A stretch of DNA of 10,668 bases from Kiritimatiellia bacterium. Lineage in GTDB: Bacteria; Verrucomicrobiota; Kiritimatiellia; UBA8416; JABMPJ01. Positions within the stretch are counted from its first letter, which is position 1. The number at the start of each line of letters is the position of its first letter. This document shows, in pieces, positions 1 through 6,787 of the stretch. A model generated the notes under the pieces. That model was not told the DNA's origin. It made no database searches and was given only the letters and a program-made list of their open reading frames with translations. The stretch is from contig JAOZSS010000024.1 of assembly GCA_029939545.1 (NCBI GenBank), forward strand, positions 8,568-19,235. The letters run 5' to 3'. The translations under genes were made by a program, and so were the position numbers.

Positions 1-1080
1 GAGCCGGAGCCGGAACCCGCTGCGACCGGCACAAACGAGGTGGCAGCAGCCGGGGCAACGAACAAAACTGGCGAAGCGGCCGCACCGGAACCCGAGCCTG
101 CACCTGAGCCAGAGCCTGCACCTGAGCCCATGATTACGGAGCCCGTTCTCAGTGACAGCCTGATTATGACCGTTGGGCGGCGCGTGGTGGAGGCTTGTGA
201 GACCATCATGGGAGCGCGCGCCGAGGTCGGCCGGTTGATCAAAAAAGCCGAATCGCTGAACGAGACGCTACAGGAGGCCGAAGAAGCCGCCGCTGCCACC
301 GCGCTGGTCGCCGAGATCGATACGCTGCACGGACAGGTTCCACGTCTGATCGGTGACGCGCGCAAGGCCCTCGCCAAGGCGAAAGAGGCCACGGAAGAGA
401 CGGCCGATATACGGGAACAGGAAGAAGACAAACGCCGGCAGGAGCGCGAAGTCGCTGCGCAAGCCGCAAAGGAACAGGCTGCACGCGAAGCTGCCGAGCG
501 TGCAGCTGCCGCTGTCCAAGCTAAGATTGACGCCGAGCTCGAACGAGTCAGAATGGACGAGGCGGGTGTGGGCGCGGAAGTATCTGCATACCGCTACTCA
601 GACGCCGCTCGAACCCTCAAACTGGCGGCCAGGGATTACAAGACGAAGGAAGGCAAGGCCGCCATTGCGGATGCGGTCGAACGCTACGAGCGCCTGGAGA
701 GCATGAAACAGTACTTTATCCGTCGCCTGTCAAAGGCACCGCTGACATGGGGTTACGTGGACGGCAAGAGCCGACTGGACATCTTGACAGCCAACCGGGT
801 AGGCATTCGGATCAAGACGGGCCTTATTCCCTGGCGCGAGGTATCCCCACGTCAGATCGCCGAGCTCATCAAGCATTACGTGAGGGAAGACGCGCTGTCG
901 AAGGGACTTAAGCTGCGCGAGCTGGCCGACCAGAACGTGAACGCCGCCATCTTCTGCGCACTGAACAATTGGCACAAGCCTGCCAAAATCTACAGCGATA
1001 CCGCCGTCAACCTGCTCTTTACAAAGAAAGATGACGTGGAGCGCCTCGTCCCGCCACCGCCCGCGGATAGGGAAGAGTAA
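1..1080 (+). CDS. Glu-Pro-rich coiled-coil protein of unknown function, 5' end outside window
   Basis: The frame is open from base 1 to a TAA at 1078-1080, giving 359 residues. The first in-frame start, a GTG at 40, sits inside a Glu-Pro-Ala stretch that already runs in from the window edge, so the true start is probably upstream. About 44 residues of EP/EPAP repeat are followed by a long charged, Ala/Glu/Lys/Arg-rich region (about residues 70-190) that looks like a coiled coil. A C-terminal part of about 150 residues looks globular. It holds a short stretch with a conserved-looking Trp-Gly-Tyr and 'IPWREVSP', which could form a small beta unit, and then a helical tail. The protein ends in four prolines and a charged tail. 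Extended EP linkers with coiled coils occur in envelope-spanning or scaffold proteins (inference). No catalytic motif is visible and I do not recognise the family. It is followed after 72 bp by the TMTC-like gene; a functional link is unproven. Confidence 0.8.
   Translation, partial: EPEPEPAATGTNEVAAAGATNKTGEAAAPEPEPAPEPEPAPEPMITEPVLSDSLIMTVGRRVVEACETIMGARAEVGRLIKKAESLNETLQEAEEAAAATALVAEIDTLHGQVPRLIGDARKALAKAKEATEETADIREQEEDKRRQEREVAAQAAKEQAAREAAERAAAAVQAKIDAELERVRMDEAGVGAEVSAYRYSDAARTLKLAARDYKTKEGKAAIADAVERYERLESMKQYFIRRLSKAPLTWGYVDGKSRLDILTANRVGIRIKTGLIPWREVSPRQIAELIKHYVREDALSKGLKLRELADQNVNAAIFCALNNWHKPAKIYSDTAVNLLFTKKDDVERLVPPPPADREE
94..129 (+). repeat. 18-bp tandem repeat encoding EPAPEP
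   Basis: Two adjacent 18-bp copies (94-111 and 112-129) differ only in their last base and encode two Glu-Pro-Ala-Pro-Glu-Pro blocks. Related EP codons occur at 1-18 and 85-93, so the whole 5' part of the gene is a low-complexity Glu-Pro tract. Such in-frame repeats can gain or lose units by slippage without breaking the reading frame. Confidence 0.85.
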
Positions 1081-1084
1081 CGGG

Positions 1085-1104
1085 CCCCACCACTGCCTGT
1101 GGGG
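1085..1104 (+). terminator. Weak GC-rich hairpin after the coiled-coil gene
   Basis: Four bases after the TAA at 1080, CCCCAC (1085-1090) can pair with GTGGGG (1099-1104) around an 8-nt loop. The stem is only six base pairs and no T-run follows, so it does not meet the usual intrinsic-terminator pattern. Its place right after a stop codon is the main argument for it. Confidence 0.25.
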
Positions 1105-1152
1105 GGTGAAAGAAGTGAGCTCTGCCCTTGGCGTGATTAAGATGTTGGCCAG

Positions 1153-2775
1153 ATGAGTTCAGATACAAGATACAGGCTTGCGGCCCCTCTGTTGTTAATC
1201 CTCGTGGCTTTGCTGGCTTATGCCAACAGCTTCCACGTGCCCTTTATGTTTGATGACCTGGGGACACTGGTGCGGAACCCGAGCATTCGCACTGTTCTGC
1301 CTGTGGGGTTTTGGCCGCGCTGGCTGGTCTCTCTATCCTTCCAGCTGAACTACGCCGTACATGGGTACAACGTGGTGGGTTATCATGGGGTCAACCTCGC
1401 CTTCCATATTTGGGCGGGTCTGCTTCTTTACGGGGTCGTCCGTCGCACGCTCGTAGGTCCACCGCTTGGGGCAACATGGAGCAAGATGGCTGCGCCGCTT
1501 GCATTGACGGTTGCCGCCTGTTGGCTGGTGCATCCCCTGCAGACCGAAAGCGTGACGTACATTTGTCAGCGCTTCGAGTCGATGATGGGGGGGTGCATGT
1601 TGGCCACGCTCTACGCGTTCATCCGGTCAGTCGAAGCCCCTTCCCGCATGGCCCGTCGGCTGTGGGCTGATCTCGCCATTGTTGTTTGTGCACTGGGCAT
1701 GGGCACCAAGGAAGTCATCGTGGTCACGCCGCTGATCGTCTGGCTTTACGACGCATGCTTCGTAGGTCGGTCCTGGATAGCGCCCTGGCGCGAGCGCCGT
1801 TACACTCATACCGGACTCTTTCTGACCCTGGGCATTCTGGTCATGTTGGAACTACGCCAGGTGGGCGGAGCCTTGAATGGAGAGACCGGGTTGACCGGTG
1901 GCGCTACGCCGTGGCTGTATCTGGCCACGCAGACGGAGGTCATTCTGCACTACCTGCGTTTGAGCCTCGTGCCGCGTGGACTCTGTCTCGACTATGCGTG
2001 GCCGGTCGTGGCTGGCTGGGGTGAGGTATGGCCAGCGGCCATAGCGCTGACAGCACTGGGTATGGCCAGCGCATGGGGGGTGTTGCGACGCCACGCGGTC
2101 GGCTATGTCGGCGTGGTGTTTTTTCTGGTTCTGGCACCCACGTCGAGTGTGTTGCCGGTGCCGGATGCCGCGTTCGAGCACCGTATGTACCTCCCGCTGG
2201 CATGTGTCATCACGGTGGTTGTGTTGGGGGGCTACCGCCTGCTGGTTGGACGGTTGCGACCCACGCTGCTGAACACCATCGCCGTAGCGGTGGTTGTCAC
2301 GCTGGTCGGATTAACCTTGGTGCGCAATCACGACTATCGTAGCGAACTCGCGATGTGGCATGACGTGGTCTCGAAGCGACCCGGCAATCTGCGCGCCCGT
2401 AATGACCTGGCCATCGCGCTGGCGGAGGCAGGAGCGACCGATGAGGCCGCCCGTGAGTTTGAGGGTGTGCTGGCGCAGATTCCTGTAGAGCTTCGGGCGC
2501 AGTTTGCCCGTGGCGATGTGCAGGCCGGACGCTTTGCCACGATGTCGCCGCGCTATCATTATTTCCGCGCCCACGCCAATTTTGGTAAACTCCTGGCCCA
2601 GGATCCCGACACGCGGGACGATGGCATTCGCCACTATGTGCTGGCTCTGCGTGTATCGCCGCGACATCCGGTTGTCGAAGGCTACCTGCGCGCCGCACTG
2701 CGGGACAGCGGCATTCCGGAGGCGCAGGTTGAGGCGGAGATGATGCGGCGGATTTTGGAACGTCGCGCGGAATGA
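1153..2775 (+). CDS. Polytopic GT-C/TMTC-like membrane protein with C-terminal TPRs
   Basis: The 540-residue product has about ten hydrophobic helices up to residue 390 and then a soluble tail. It matches the bacterial relatives of eukaryotic TMTC proteins, which are GT-C-fold O-mannosyltransferases with TPRs. Visible hallmarks: an Asp pair in the first extracytoplasmic loop (FDD, 33-35, followed by RNPSI); GYHGVNLAFH (76-85); HPLQTESVTY (127-136) then QRFE; GTKE (184-187); a LATQ..VILHYLRLSLVP segment (257-274); and EHRMYLPLA (342-350). After the last helix comes RNHDYRSELAMWHDVV and two or three TPR-like helical pairs (about 408-445 and 468-515), shorter than in many homologues. The start is the ATG at 1153; no clear Shine-Dalgarno precedes it. 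Family knowledge suggests transfer of a sugar from a lipid carrier to protein or glycan at the periplasmic face; donor and acceptor cannot be read here. Its coding strand is G-rich, unlike the genes that follow. Confidence 0.85.
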   Translation: MSSDTRYRLAAPLLLILVALLAYANSFHVPFMFDDLGTLVRNPSIRTVLPVGFWPRWLVSLSFQLNYAVHGYNVVGYHGVNLAFHIWAGLLLYGVVRRTLVGPPLGATWSKMAAPLALTVAACWLVHPLQTESVTYICQRFESMMGGCMLATLYAFIRSVEAPSRMARRLWADLAIVVCALGMGTKEVIVVTPLIVWLYDACFVGRSWIAPWRERRYTHTGLFLTLGILVMLELRQVGGALNGETGLTGGATPWLYLATQTEVILHYLRLSLVPRGLCLDYAWPVVAGWGEVWPAAIALTALGMASAWGVLRRHAVGYVGVVFFLVLAPTSSVLPVPDAAFEHRMYLPLACVITVVVLGGYRLLVGRLRPTLLNTIAVAVVVTLVGLTLVRNHDYRSELAMWHDVVSKRPGNLRARNDLAIALAEAGATDEAAREFEGVLAQIPVELRAQFARGDVQAGRFATMSPRYHYFRAHANFGKLLAQDPDTRDDGIRHYVLALRVSPRHPVVEGYLRAALRDSGIPEAQVEAEMMRRILERRAE

Positions 2776-2778
2776 GCC

Positions 2779-2805
2779 TTGTCAGCTAACAGCCCGCCGT
2801 ATAAA
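2779..2805 (+). promoter_or_regulatory. Weak sigma70-like promoter candidate
   Basis: TTGTCA (2779-2784, five of six consensus bases) and TATAAA (2800-2805, five of six) are separated by 15 bp, shorter than the usual 16-18 bp. It lies just after the stop of the TMTC-like gene and faces the methyltransferase operon. Confidence 0.3.
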
Positions 2806-2833
2806 GCTGCAAAGCCCTCTGAGACGGTCAGGC

Positions 2834-2862
2834 TTGACCTGAAAAAGCCCTGCTATTACGTT
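2834..2862 (+). promoter_or_regulatory. Second promoter candidate with -35 in a small palindrome
   Basis: TTGACC (2834-2839) is followed after 17 bp by TACGTT (2857-2862), which keeps only the T-A....T positions of a -10 box. The -35 element overlaps the right arm of a small inverted repeat, GGTCA (2826-2830) and TGACC (2835-2839), which could be an operator half-site pair or chance. If used, transcription would begin close to 2868-2870. That would favour the methyltransferase start at 2948 over the GTG at 2870. Confidence 0.22.
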
Positions 2863-2867
2863 CAGAT

Positions 2868-2951
2868 ATGTGCCAAACAGAAACCATCAAGGGATTGACC
2901 CAGCAGATCTCGGATACGCTCCTGGAAGCGGCCGGGGAAGCGCAAAGATGA
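2868..2951 (+). other. 27-codon upstream frame overlapping the methyltransferase start (possible leader peptide)
   Basis: An ATG at 2868 opens a frame that ends at the TGA 2949-2951. That stop overlaps the ATG at 2948 in an ATGA arrangement, the classic geometry of translational coupling. The peptide begins MCQTETIKGL and continues as a plausible amphipathic helix, more protein-like than the overlapping reading of the same bases from the GTG at 2870. It could be a coupled leader peptide, the displaced N-terminus of the methyltransferase after a one-base change just before 2948, or a chance frame. No strong ribosome site precedes it. Confidence 0.25.
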
Positions 2952-3604
2952 TGGGTACCCGTTGGGCATACTATCGGCACCCCCAGTACCTCTGGACCCA
3001 CACGTTGCGCAGAATGCTAAAGGATACCCTCCCCAGCTCGGACGGCACCGTGATCGATGCACCATGCGGAGACGGAATTATCACCTATTGGCTAGGCCGA
3101 TCATTCCCTTCCCTGTCATTTGAGCTCTATGACCGCTCAGCAGCCAGCGTTGCACGAGTCACCCAACTCCAACCCTGGCTACCTCGCGTCGAAGTTGGCG
3201 ACATCAGAGACGTGTCAGCAACGGCAGGCGACAGCATCTGGCTCCTGATCAACTCTCTATACCTGTTGCCGGATATCGACAGCCTGGTGGACCGATTACA
3301 CCCTCGAATGAAACATGTGCTGGCCGTCTTTCCTTACACAGATCATGCCAACTACCATGCCTATTTCAAGCGTCACCCGACCGAGCAGAACGTAAACGCC
3401 ATGACACATGCGCAGACGCTATCGTTTATGGCCGATCATGACTACGACCTTGTCGAAGTATCGGATGCCACCTACGTTCCGTTTCACCGCCTGGCAATGG
3501 GCCCCATACATGTGGTAACCGCGCGTCTGTTCAACATCGTGGACACATGCCTCTCCCGACACCTGCCGCCTTGCTACTGGATCGCCCGCTTCATCCGCCG
3601 TTAA
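2948..3604 (+). CDS. Class I SAM-dependent methyltransferase
   Basis: From the ATG at 2948 the product has 218 residues. Early on, VIDAPCGDGI (about 35-44) is the glycine-containing SAM-binding motif I of class I methyltransferases, here D-A-P-C-G-D-G. FELYDRS (about 58-64) fits the acidic motif II that holds the ribose hydroxyls, and VEVGDIRD (about 81-88) fits the next nucleotide-contact loop. The C-terminal half has several His/Tyr residues and no family signature I recognise. The start at 2948 is preferred because the alternative GTG at 2870 adds 26 unusual residues with no ribosome site, while GGGGAAG lies about seven to ten bases before 2948. As first gene of the run it may methylate a sugar hydroxyl or amine of the polysaccharide; a small-molecule or protein substrate is not excluded. 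A 54-bp gap follows, the largest within the run. Confidence 0.75.
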   Translation: MMGTRWAYYRHPQYLWTHTLRRMLKDTLPSSDGTVIDAPCGDGIITYWLGRSFPSLSFELYDRSAASVARVTQLQPWLPRVEVGDIRDVSATAGDSIWLLINSLYLLPDIDSLVDRLHPRMKHVLAVFPYTDHANYHAYFKRHPTEQNVNAMTHAQTLSFMADHDYDLVEVSDATYVPFHRLAMGPIHVVTARLFNIVDTCLSRHLPPCYWIARFIRR

Positions 3605-3658
3605 ATAGTTGACCGCCTGTTGCGGATATCTCTACCCTGACTGAAGTCCGACCCGAAC

Positions 3659-4324
3659 ATGACGATGCACACTGACCTTATAGCACTCATCAAGAGCCGA
3701 CGCAGCGTACGCTCCTTCCAGCTCGACCAGCCTGTCAGCCCGAAGCATGTGACGCAAATCCTGGAAGCCGGAATATGGGCGCCAACCGGCACGAACCAGC
3801 AGGAAATCCGTTTTGCCGTGATCCAGAAGTACGACCTCCTGGAAGCGTTTGCCCTCTACAAACATATCAAAAGCCCGTTGGTTATCGTGCTGTTCGCCGA
3901 CATGGAGGCGTTCTACAGCTCCTATCCAAAATCTGTCAGACGCCAAAGACACAAGCGCCCCCTCCCCCACGTCGATAGTGGTCTGGCCATGATGAACATG
4001 ATGCTCGTGGCCGAATCGCTCGGACTCAAATCGGTACCACTCAACACATCGAGATTTCTCTTTTATGAGACGCAGAAAGGATCCGGGCTGTGGAAGCGGT
4101 TGCTGAAGCAATTTGCCATCCGGACACGCACCTCATGTCTGGGTATCCGGTTCTTTGACCATTTTGTACGTCAGCTCGATATTGATACCAACCGCTTTCT
4201 CCCGACCGGAGCCTTGGCCATCGGGCACAGCGACACCCAACCCAAAACCGAAGGGGCACGCTACGGCGGCAACCCCGTTCAGCGGTCCGAGCTTGAGCAC
4301 TACGTGCTCGGGAGGTATGCGTAG
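3659..4324 (+). CDS. Nitroreductase-family FMN oxidoreductase
   Basis: The 221-residue protein has the nitroreductase-fold signature. IKSRRSVRSF (11-20) supplies the Arg/Ser residues that bind FMN phosphate, and ILEAGIWAPTGTNQQEIRFAVI (34-55) is the second FMN and dimer segment. DSGLAMMNMMLVAESLGLKSV (106-126) is the conserved helix with the Gly of 'ESLGL', and a C-terminal LPTGALAIGHSD (181-192) is the usual hydrophobic strand ending in Gly. Family members are dimeric flavoproteins that use NAD(P)H to reduce nitro groups, quinones or enones, and some dehalogenate or desaturate. The substrate here is unknown. It has no signal peptide and should be cytoplasmic. The start is the ATG at 3659, with another in-frame ATG at 3665; neither has a clear ribosome site. 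It abuts the pyruvyl transferase gene with no gap, which argues for a redox step in glycan synthesis or modification. Confidence 0.88.
   Translation: MTMHTDLIALIKSRRSVRSFQLDQPVSPKHVTQILEAGIWAPTGTNQQEIRFAVIQKYDLLEAFALYKHIKSPLVIVLFADMEAFYSSYPKSVRRQRHKRPLPHVDSGLAMMNMMLVAESLGLKSVPLNTSRFLFYETQKGSGLWKRLLKQFAIRTRTSCLGIRFFDHFVRQLDIDTNRFLPTGALAIGHSDTQPKTEGARYGGNPVQRSELEHYVLGRYA
4311..4316 (+). promoter_or_regulatory. Strong Shine-Dalgarno for the pyruvyl transferase gene
   Basis: GGAGGT lies inside the last codons of the nitroreductase gene, eight bases before the ATG at 4325. It fixes that start and shows that the two genes are read from one message. Confidence 0.85.
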
Positions 4325-5500
4325 ATGGCCATCGTTATCAGCGGATTGTGGGACTACCGCATCAGCAGCCTGGGCGCCCAAGCGCTCAGCGCAGGCATAC
4401 TGCACAAAGTAGAGCACACGTTCCCGGATACGCCCATTCACGTGCTTTACAACGATGATCTGTTCCGGGGTTATGGGGCGCTACTGGGGGGAGTACGTCG
4501 CGCGCGGGCACTATATGTTCCGGTATTTTATCTCTTCTACAGGCTCTACCGCCATCTGCACCCGAAGCGCGTTGCGGCGATTGCCGCAGCCGATCTGCTG
4601 GTTGTAAGTGGGGACGGCGTGGTCGCCGATCTCTTCACGCCCCATACCGTCATGCTGACGTTTGACATTCGGGCGGCCGAAGCAGCAGGTACACCCGTCG
4701 TTACACTTAACCAGTCGGTAAATATCACGAAGCGATCTTTGGCCGCCTATTGCGTCCAGCACCATTTCATCAACCACCCCATCTCCGTCCGAGAAGGTCG
4801 CAGCCAGGCATTGTTGAAGAAACTATTCGACCGCCAGGATGTTCCGGTACACATCGATGCCGCCTTTCTTGTCCGACCTATCGATGAGCATGAGACCACT
4901 CTCTTCCAGCGCAAGCTGTCGAGACTACGGCAAATCCATGGCTTCGATGAGTTTGTTCTGGTTGGCGTCCGCGGCAACCGGCCCGCGTCCCAACTGATTG
5001 ACGTGGACGCATGGCGCGAGGTCGTGCGCGCGACCGTTGCGGTACTGGGGCGCACGGTGGTGTTAGCCTCAACGACTCCGGAATTTGACCAACCACTGGC
5101 ACACCGGATCGCGGAGGGATGTGAGAACGTGGTGGTGGCTCCGGAGTTGATCGACTGGGGTCACTACAATTACCGCTTCTTTATCTATATGGTGGGACAG
5201 GCCTATGCCAATGTGGCGGATCGCTATCACCAGAATGTGTTTTCCGCCCTTTCCGGCACACCGTTTCTCCCCGTTGAAGGTAACACTGATAAGACCGCCG
5301 GCCTGGTCTCCCTGCTGAACTACGACCTGGCTGTGTTGCCCTTGCCCACCGCCTCCGGTCTTGCTCAGTTTCAAGATGCTCTGCACCAGTTGAAGACGCG
5401 TCATACGGAGCTAAGGGAAGAGCTGACCAGCAGTGTCCGTAGCGCAATGCACGACCACGATGGCTACGCGCAACTGCTTCGGGACACAATCGACGGGTAA
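4325..5500 (+). CDS. Polysaccharide pyruvyl transferase family protein
   Basis: The 391-residue protein fits the family (CsaB/WcaK/EpsO-like) that transfers pyruvate from phosphoenolpyruvate to a sugar as a ketal. The N-terminus, VISGLWDYRISSLGAQAL (4-21), matches the 'N.G..A' type opening. Later come AADLLVVSGDG (88-98, usually SGGG), TPVVTLNQSVN (123-133), HPISVREGRSQALLKKL (151-167), and the best signature, ADRYHQNVFSALSGTPFLPVEGNTDK (298-323). There R-Y-H, G311-T-P and K323 correspond to conserved active-site or binding positions. No signal peptide or membrane helix is evident, so it should act in the cytoplasm on a nucleotide- or lipid-linked sugar. The start follows the TAG of the previous gene directly. 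The Gly-to-Asp change in the SGDG loop is a small departure. Pyruvylation gives surface glycans a negative charge; some family members do other chemistry, so the exact reaction is inferred. Confidence 0.88.
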   Translation: MAIVISGLWDYRISSLGAQALSAGILHKVEHTFPDTPIHVLYNDDLFRGYGALLGGVRRARALYVPVFYLFYRLYRHLHPKRVAAIAAADLLVVSGDGVVADLFTPHTVMLTFDIRAAEAAGTPVVTLNQSVNITKRSLAAYCVQHHFINHPISVREGRSQALLKKLFDRQDVPVHIDAAFLVRPIDEHETTLFQRKLSRLRQIHGFDEFVLVGVRGNRPASQLIDVDAWREVVRATVAVLGRTVVLASTTPEFDQPLAHRIAEGCENVVVAPELIDWGHYNYRFFIYMVGQAYANVADRYHQNVFSALSGTPFLPVEGNTDKTAGLVSLLNYDLAVLPLPTASGLAQFQDALHQLKTRHTELREELTSSVRSAMHDHDGYAQLLRDTIDG

Positions 5501-5506
5501 CGGACT

Positions 5507-6787
5507 ATGTCCTCTTGCGAGCCAGTGAAAACTGCACGATTCGGATCGCCCGAGACGGAAAACATGCCGTCTCTGCCACCCACCCATTCCCTGCTGCAAC
5601 TCATTGTGACGATGTTGTTCACCCGCGGAATCACGATGGTTCTCTCCCTCGCGTTCGTGCTCATTGCGCCCAACATTATCGCTGATCGCTATTCCGCCTA
5701 CGTCTACTACACGCGTCTGCTGGCCGTCTTCAACCTGCTCCTCGCACTGGGGTCGTGTGGTGTCATCAACCGTTTCGGTCCCAACCTGACAGAAGAGGGC
5801 GTAGACCACATGATGGGCCATGTCATGCGACGGAAGTACGTCTTGTTCGTCTTTCTACTCGTCGGCTGTGTGCTCTACGCAATGGGAGCGGGCAACTACA
5901 TCTGGTTGGGGCTCCTTGTCATAGCTCTGGTCAAAGCCATCGGCGATGCTGTGGTCCTTCTTCTCTACAGCCACGAACAGTATTCCCCACGTCTCTATGG
6001 TCAGGTTCTGTTCTCGAGTGCACGCCTTATTGCTCTGCCCATCCAGGCTATATCAACCGTGCTCTACATCGGAGTCTACGAGATCATCACGCACGGCTAC
6101 ACGCTCTACGTGTTCGGCCGCACCTATCCATTCCGTCGAATCGGGCAGATGCTGCGCGCACGCCGGCATGACATATTCTCTCACATCGACCGACCGCTGC
6201 ATCGTCAGGTTGAGATTCATACCTACCTCTCAAACTTCCTCTTCTCTGTCCTCCCTCTGGCACCCATTCTGATCATCAACAACATAGCGTACCCCCATGT
6301 GCGAGACGTCTCGATCACCTACATGATCGCAATTGGGGTCGTCTATACACTGGTCAGTTCAGTCAACGATGTGATCCTACCCAAGCTTCTCTGCCAACGG
6401 GAGAGCCGCCGTTCGGTGATCTCCTTCCTGCTCGGGAGCATAGCTGTGGCAGGAGCAGCCCTGCTGATCTTGCTGCCACTATTCAGTCTATTGGAAGACG
6501 TGGTAATTCGGCACTACGATATGCAGTCCTTCAGCAGTATCCGCGCCCTCTTGTTCTTCAGTGCGTGCTTGGTTGTAATTAACTCCAACCGTCAAGTGCT
6601 CTATATCTACGATCGTATCGGCTGGCTCAATGGCCAACTACTTGGTTTCTATGTCTGCACCGTCGCGACAATCGCGTTGGGGCTACCCATTCTCGGCTCA
6701 CTGGCCATCCTGTCACTGCTGCTTGCCCTGGCAACATCCATCACGGCCATTCTGTTCATGCTGCGGACCACAAGACAACATGCCTGA
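5507..6787 (+). CDS. Wzx-like lipid-linked oligosaccharide flippase
   Basis: The 426-residue product is almost entirely hydrophobic, with about 11-12 membrane helices, the size and pattern of MOP-superfamily polysaccharide flippases. Clear spans include about 28-55, 66-85, 110-128, 130-152, 165-205, 240-262, 270-292, 302-328, 342-362 and two near the C-terminus. After the first span come an AYVYYTRLLAVFNLLLALGSCG segment and a basic loop (RRK), typical of this superfamily. It would flip the undecaprenyl-linked repeat unit to the periplasmic face. The start is not certain: the ATG at 5507 follows the previous stop by six bases, while the ATG at 5564 (residue 20) would remove a polar, poorly membrane-like leader. 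Neither has a strong ribosome site. Its last eight bases overlap the deacetylase start. No Wzy polymerase lies nearby. Sequence divergence leaves the subfamily open. Confidence 0.82.
   Translation: MSSCEPVKTARFGSPETENMPSLPPTHSLLQLIVTMLFTRGITMVLSLAFVLIAPNIIADRYSAYVYYTRLLAVFNLLLALGSCGVINRFGPNLTEEGVDHMMGHVMRRKYVLFVFLLVGCVLYAMGAGNYIWLGLLVIALVKAIGDAVVLLLYSHEQYSPRLYGQVLFSSARLIALPIQAISTVLYIGVYEIITHGYTLYVFGRTYPFRRIGQMLRARRHDIFSHIDRPLHRQVEIHTYLSNFLFSVLPLAPILIINNIAYPHVRDVSITYMIAIGVVYTLVSSVNDVILPKLLCQRESRRSVISFLLGSIAVAGAALLILLPLFSLLEDVVIRHYDMQSFSSIRALLFFSACLVVINSNRQVLYIYDRIGWLNGQLLGFYVCTVATIALGLPILGSLAILSLLLALATSITAILFMLRTTRQHA

Noticed and set aside
1..130. Repeat tract as a CRISPR array
   Set aside because: The repeats are short, contiguous and in frame with a Glu-Pro-coding gene; there are no spacers.
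2870..2947. GTG start for the methyltransferase at 2870
   Set aside because: No ribosome site, unusual residues, and a better placed ATG at 2948; kept only as an alternative.
3632..4111. 159-codon open frame on the minus strand
   Set aside because: Antisense to the nitroreductase gene, with no recognisable domain.
6630..6779. In-frame extension of the deacetylase back to 6630
   Set aside because: These 50 codons read the flippase gene in another phase and give a Cys/Pro/Ser-rich sequence; the NodB motif begins seven residues after the ATG at 6780.
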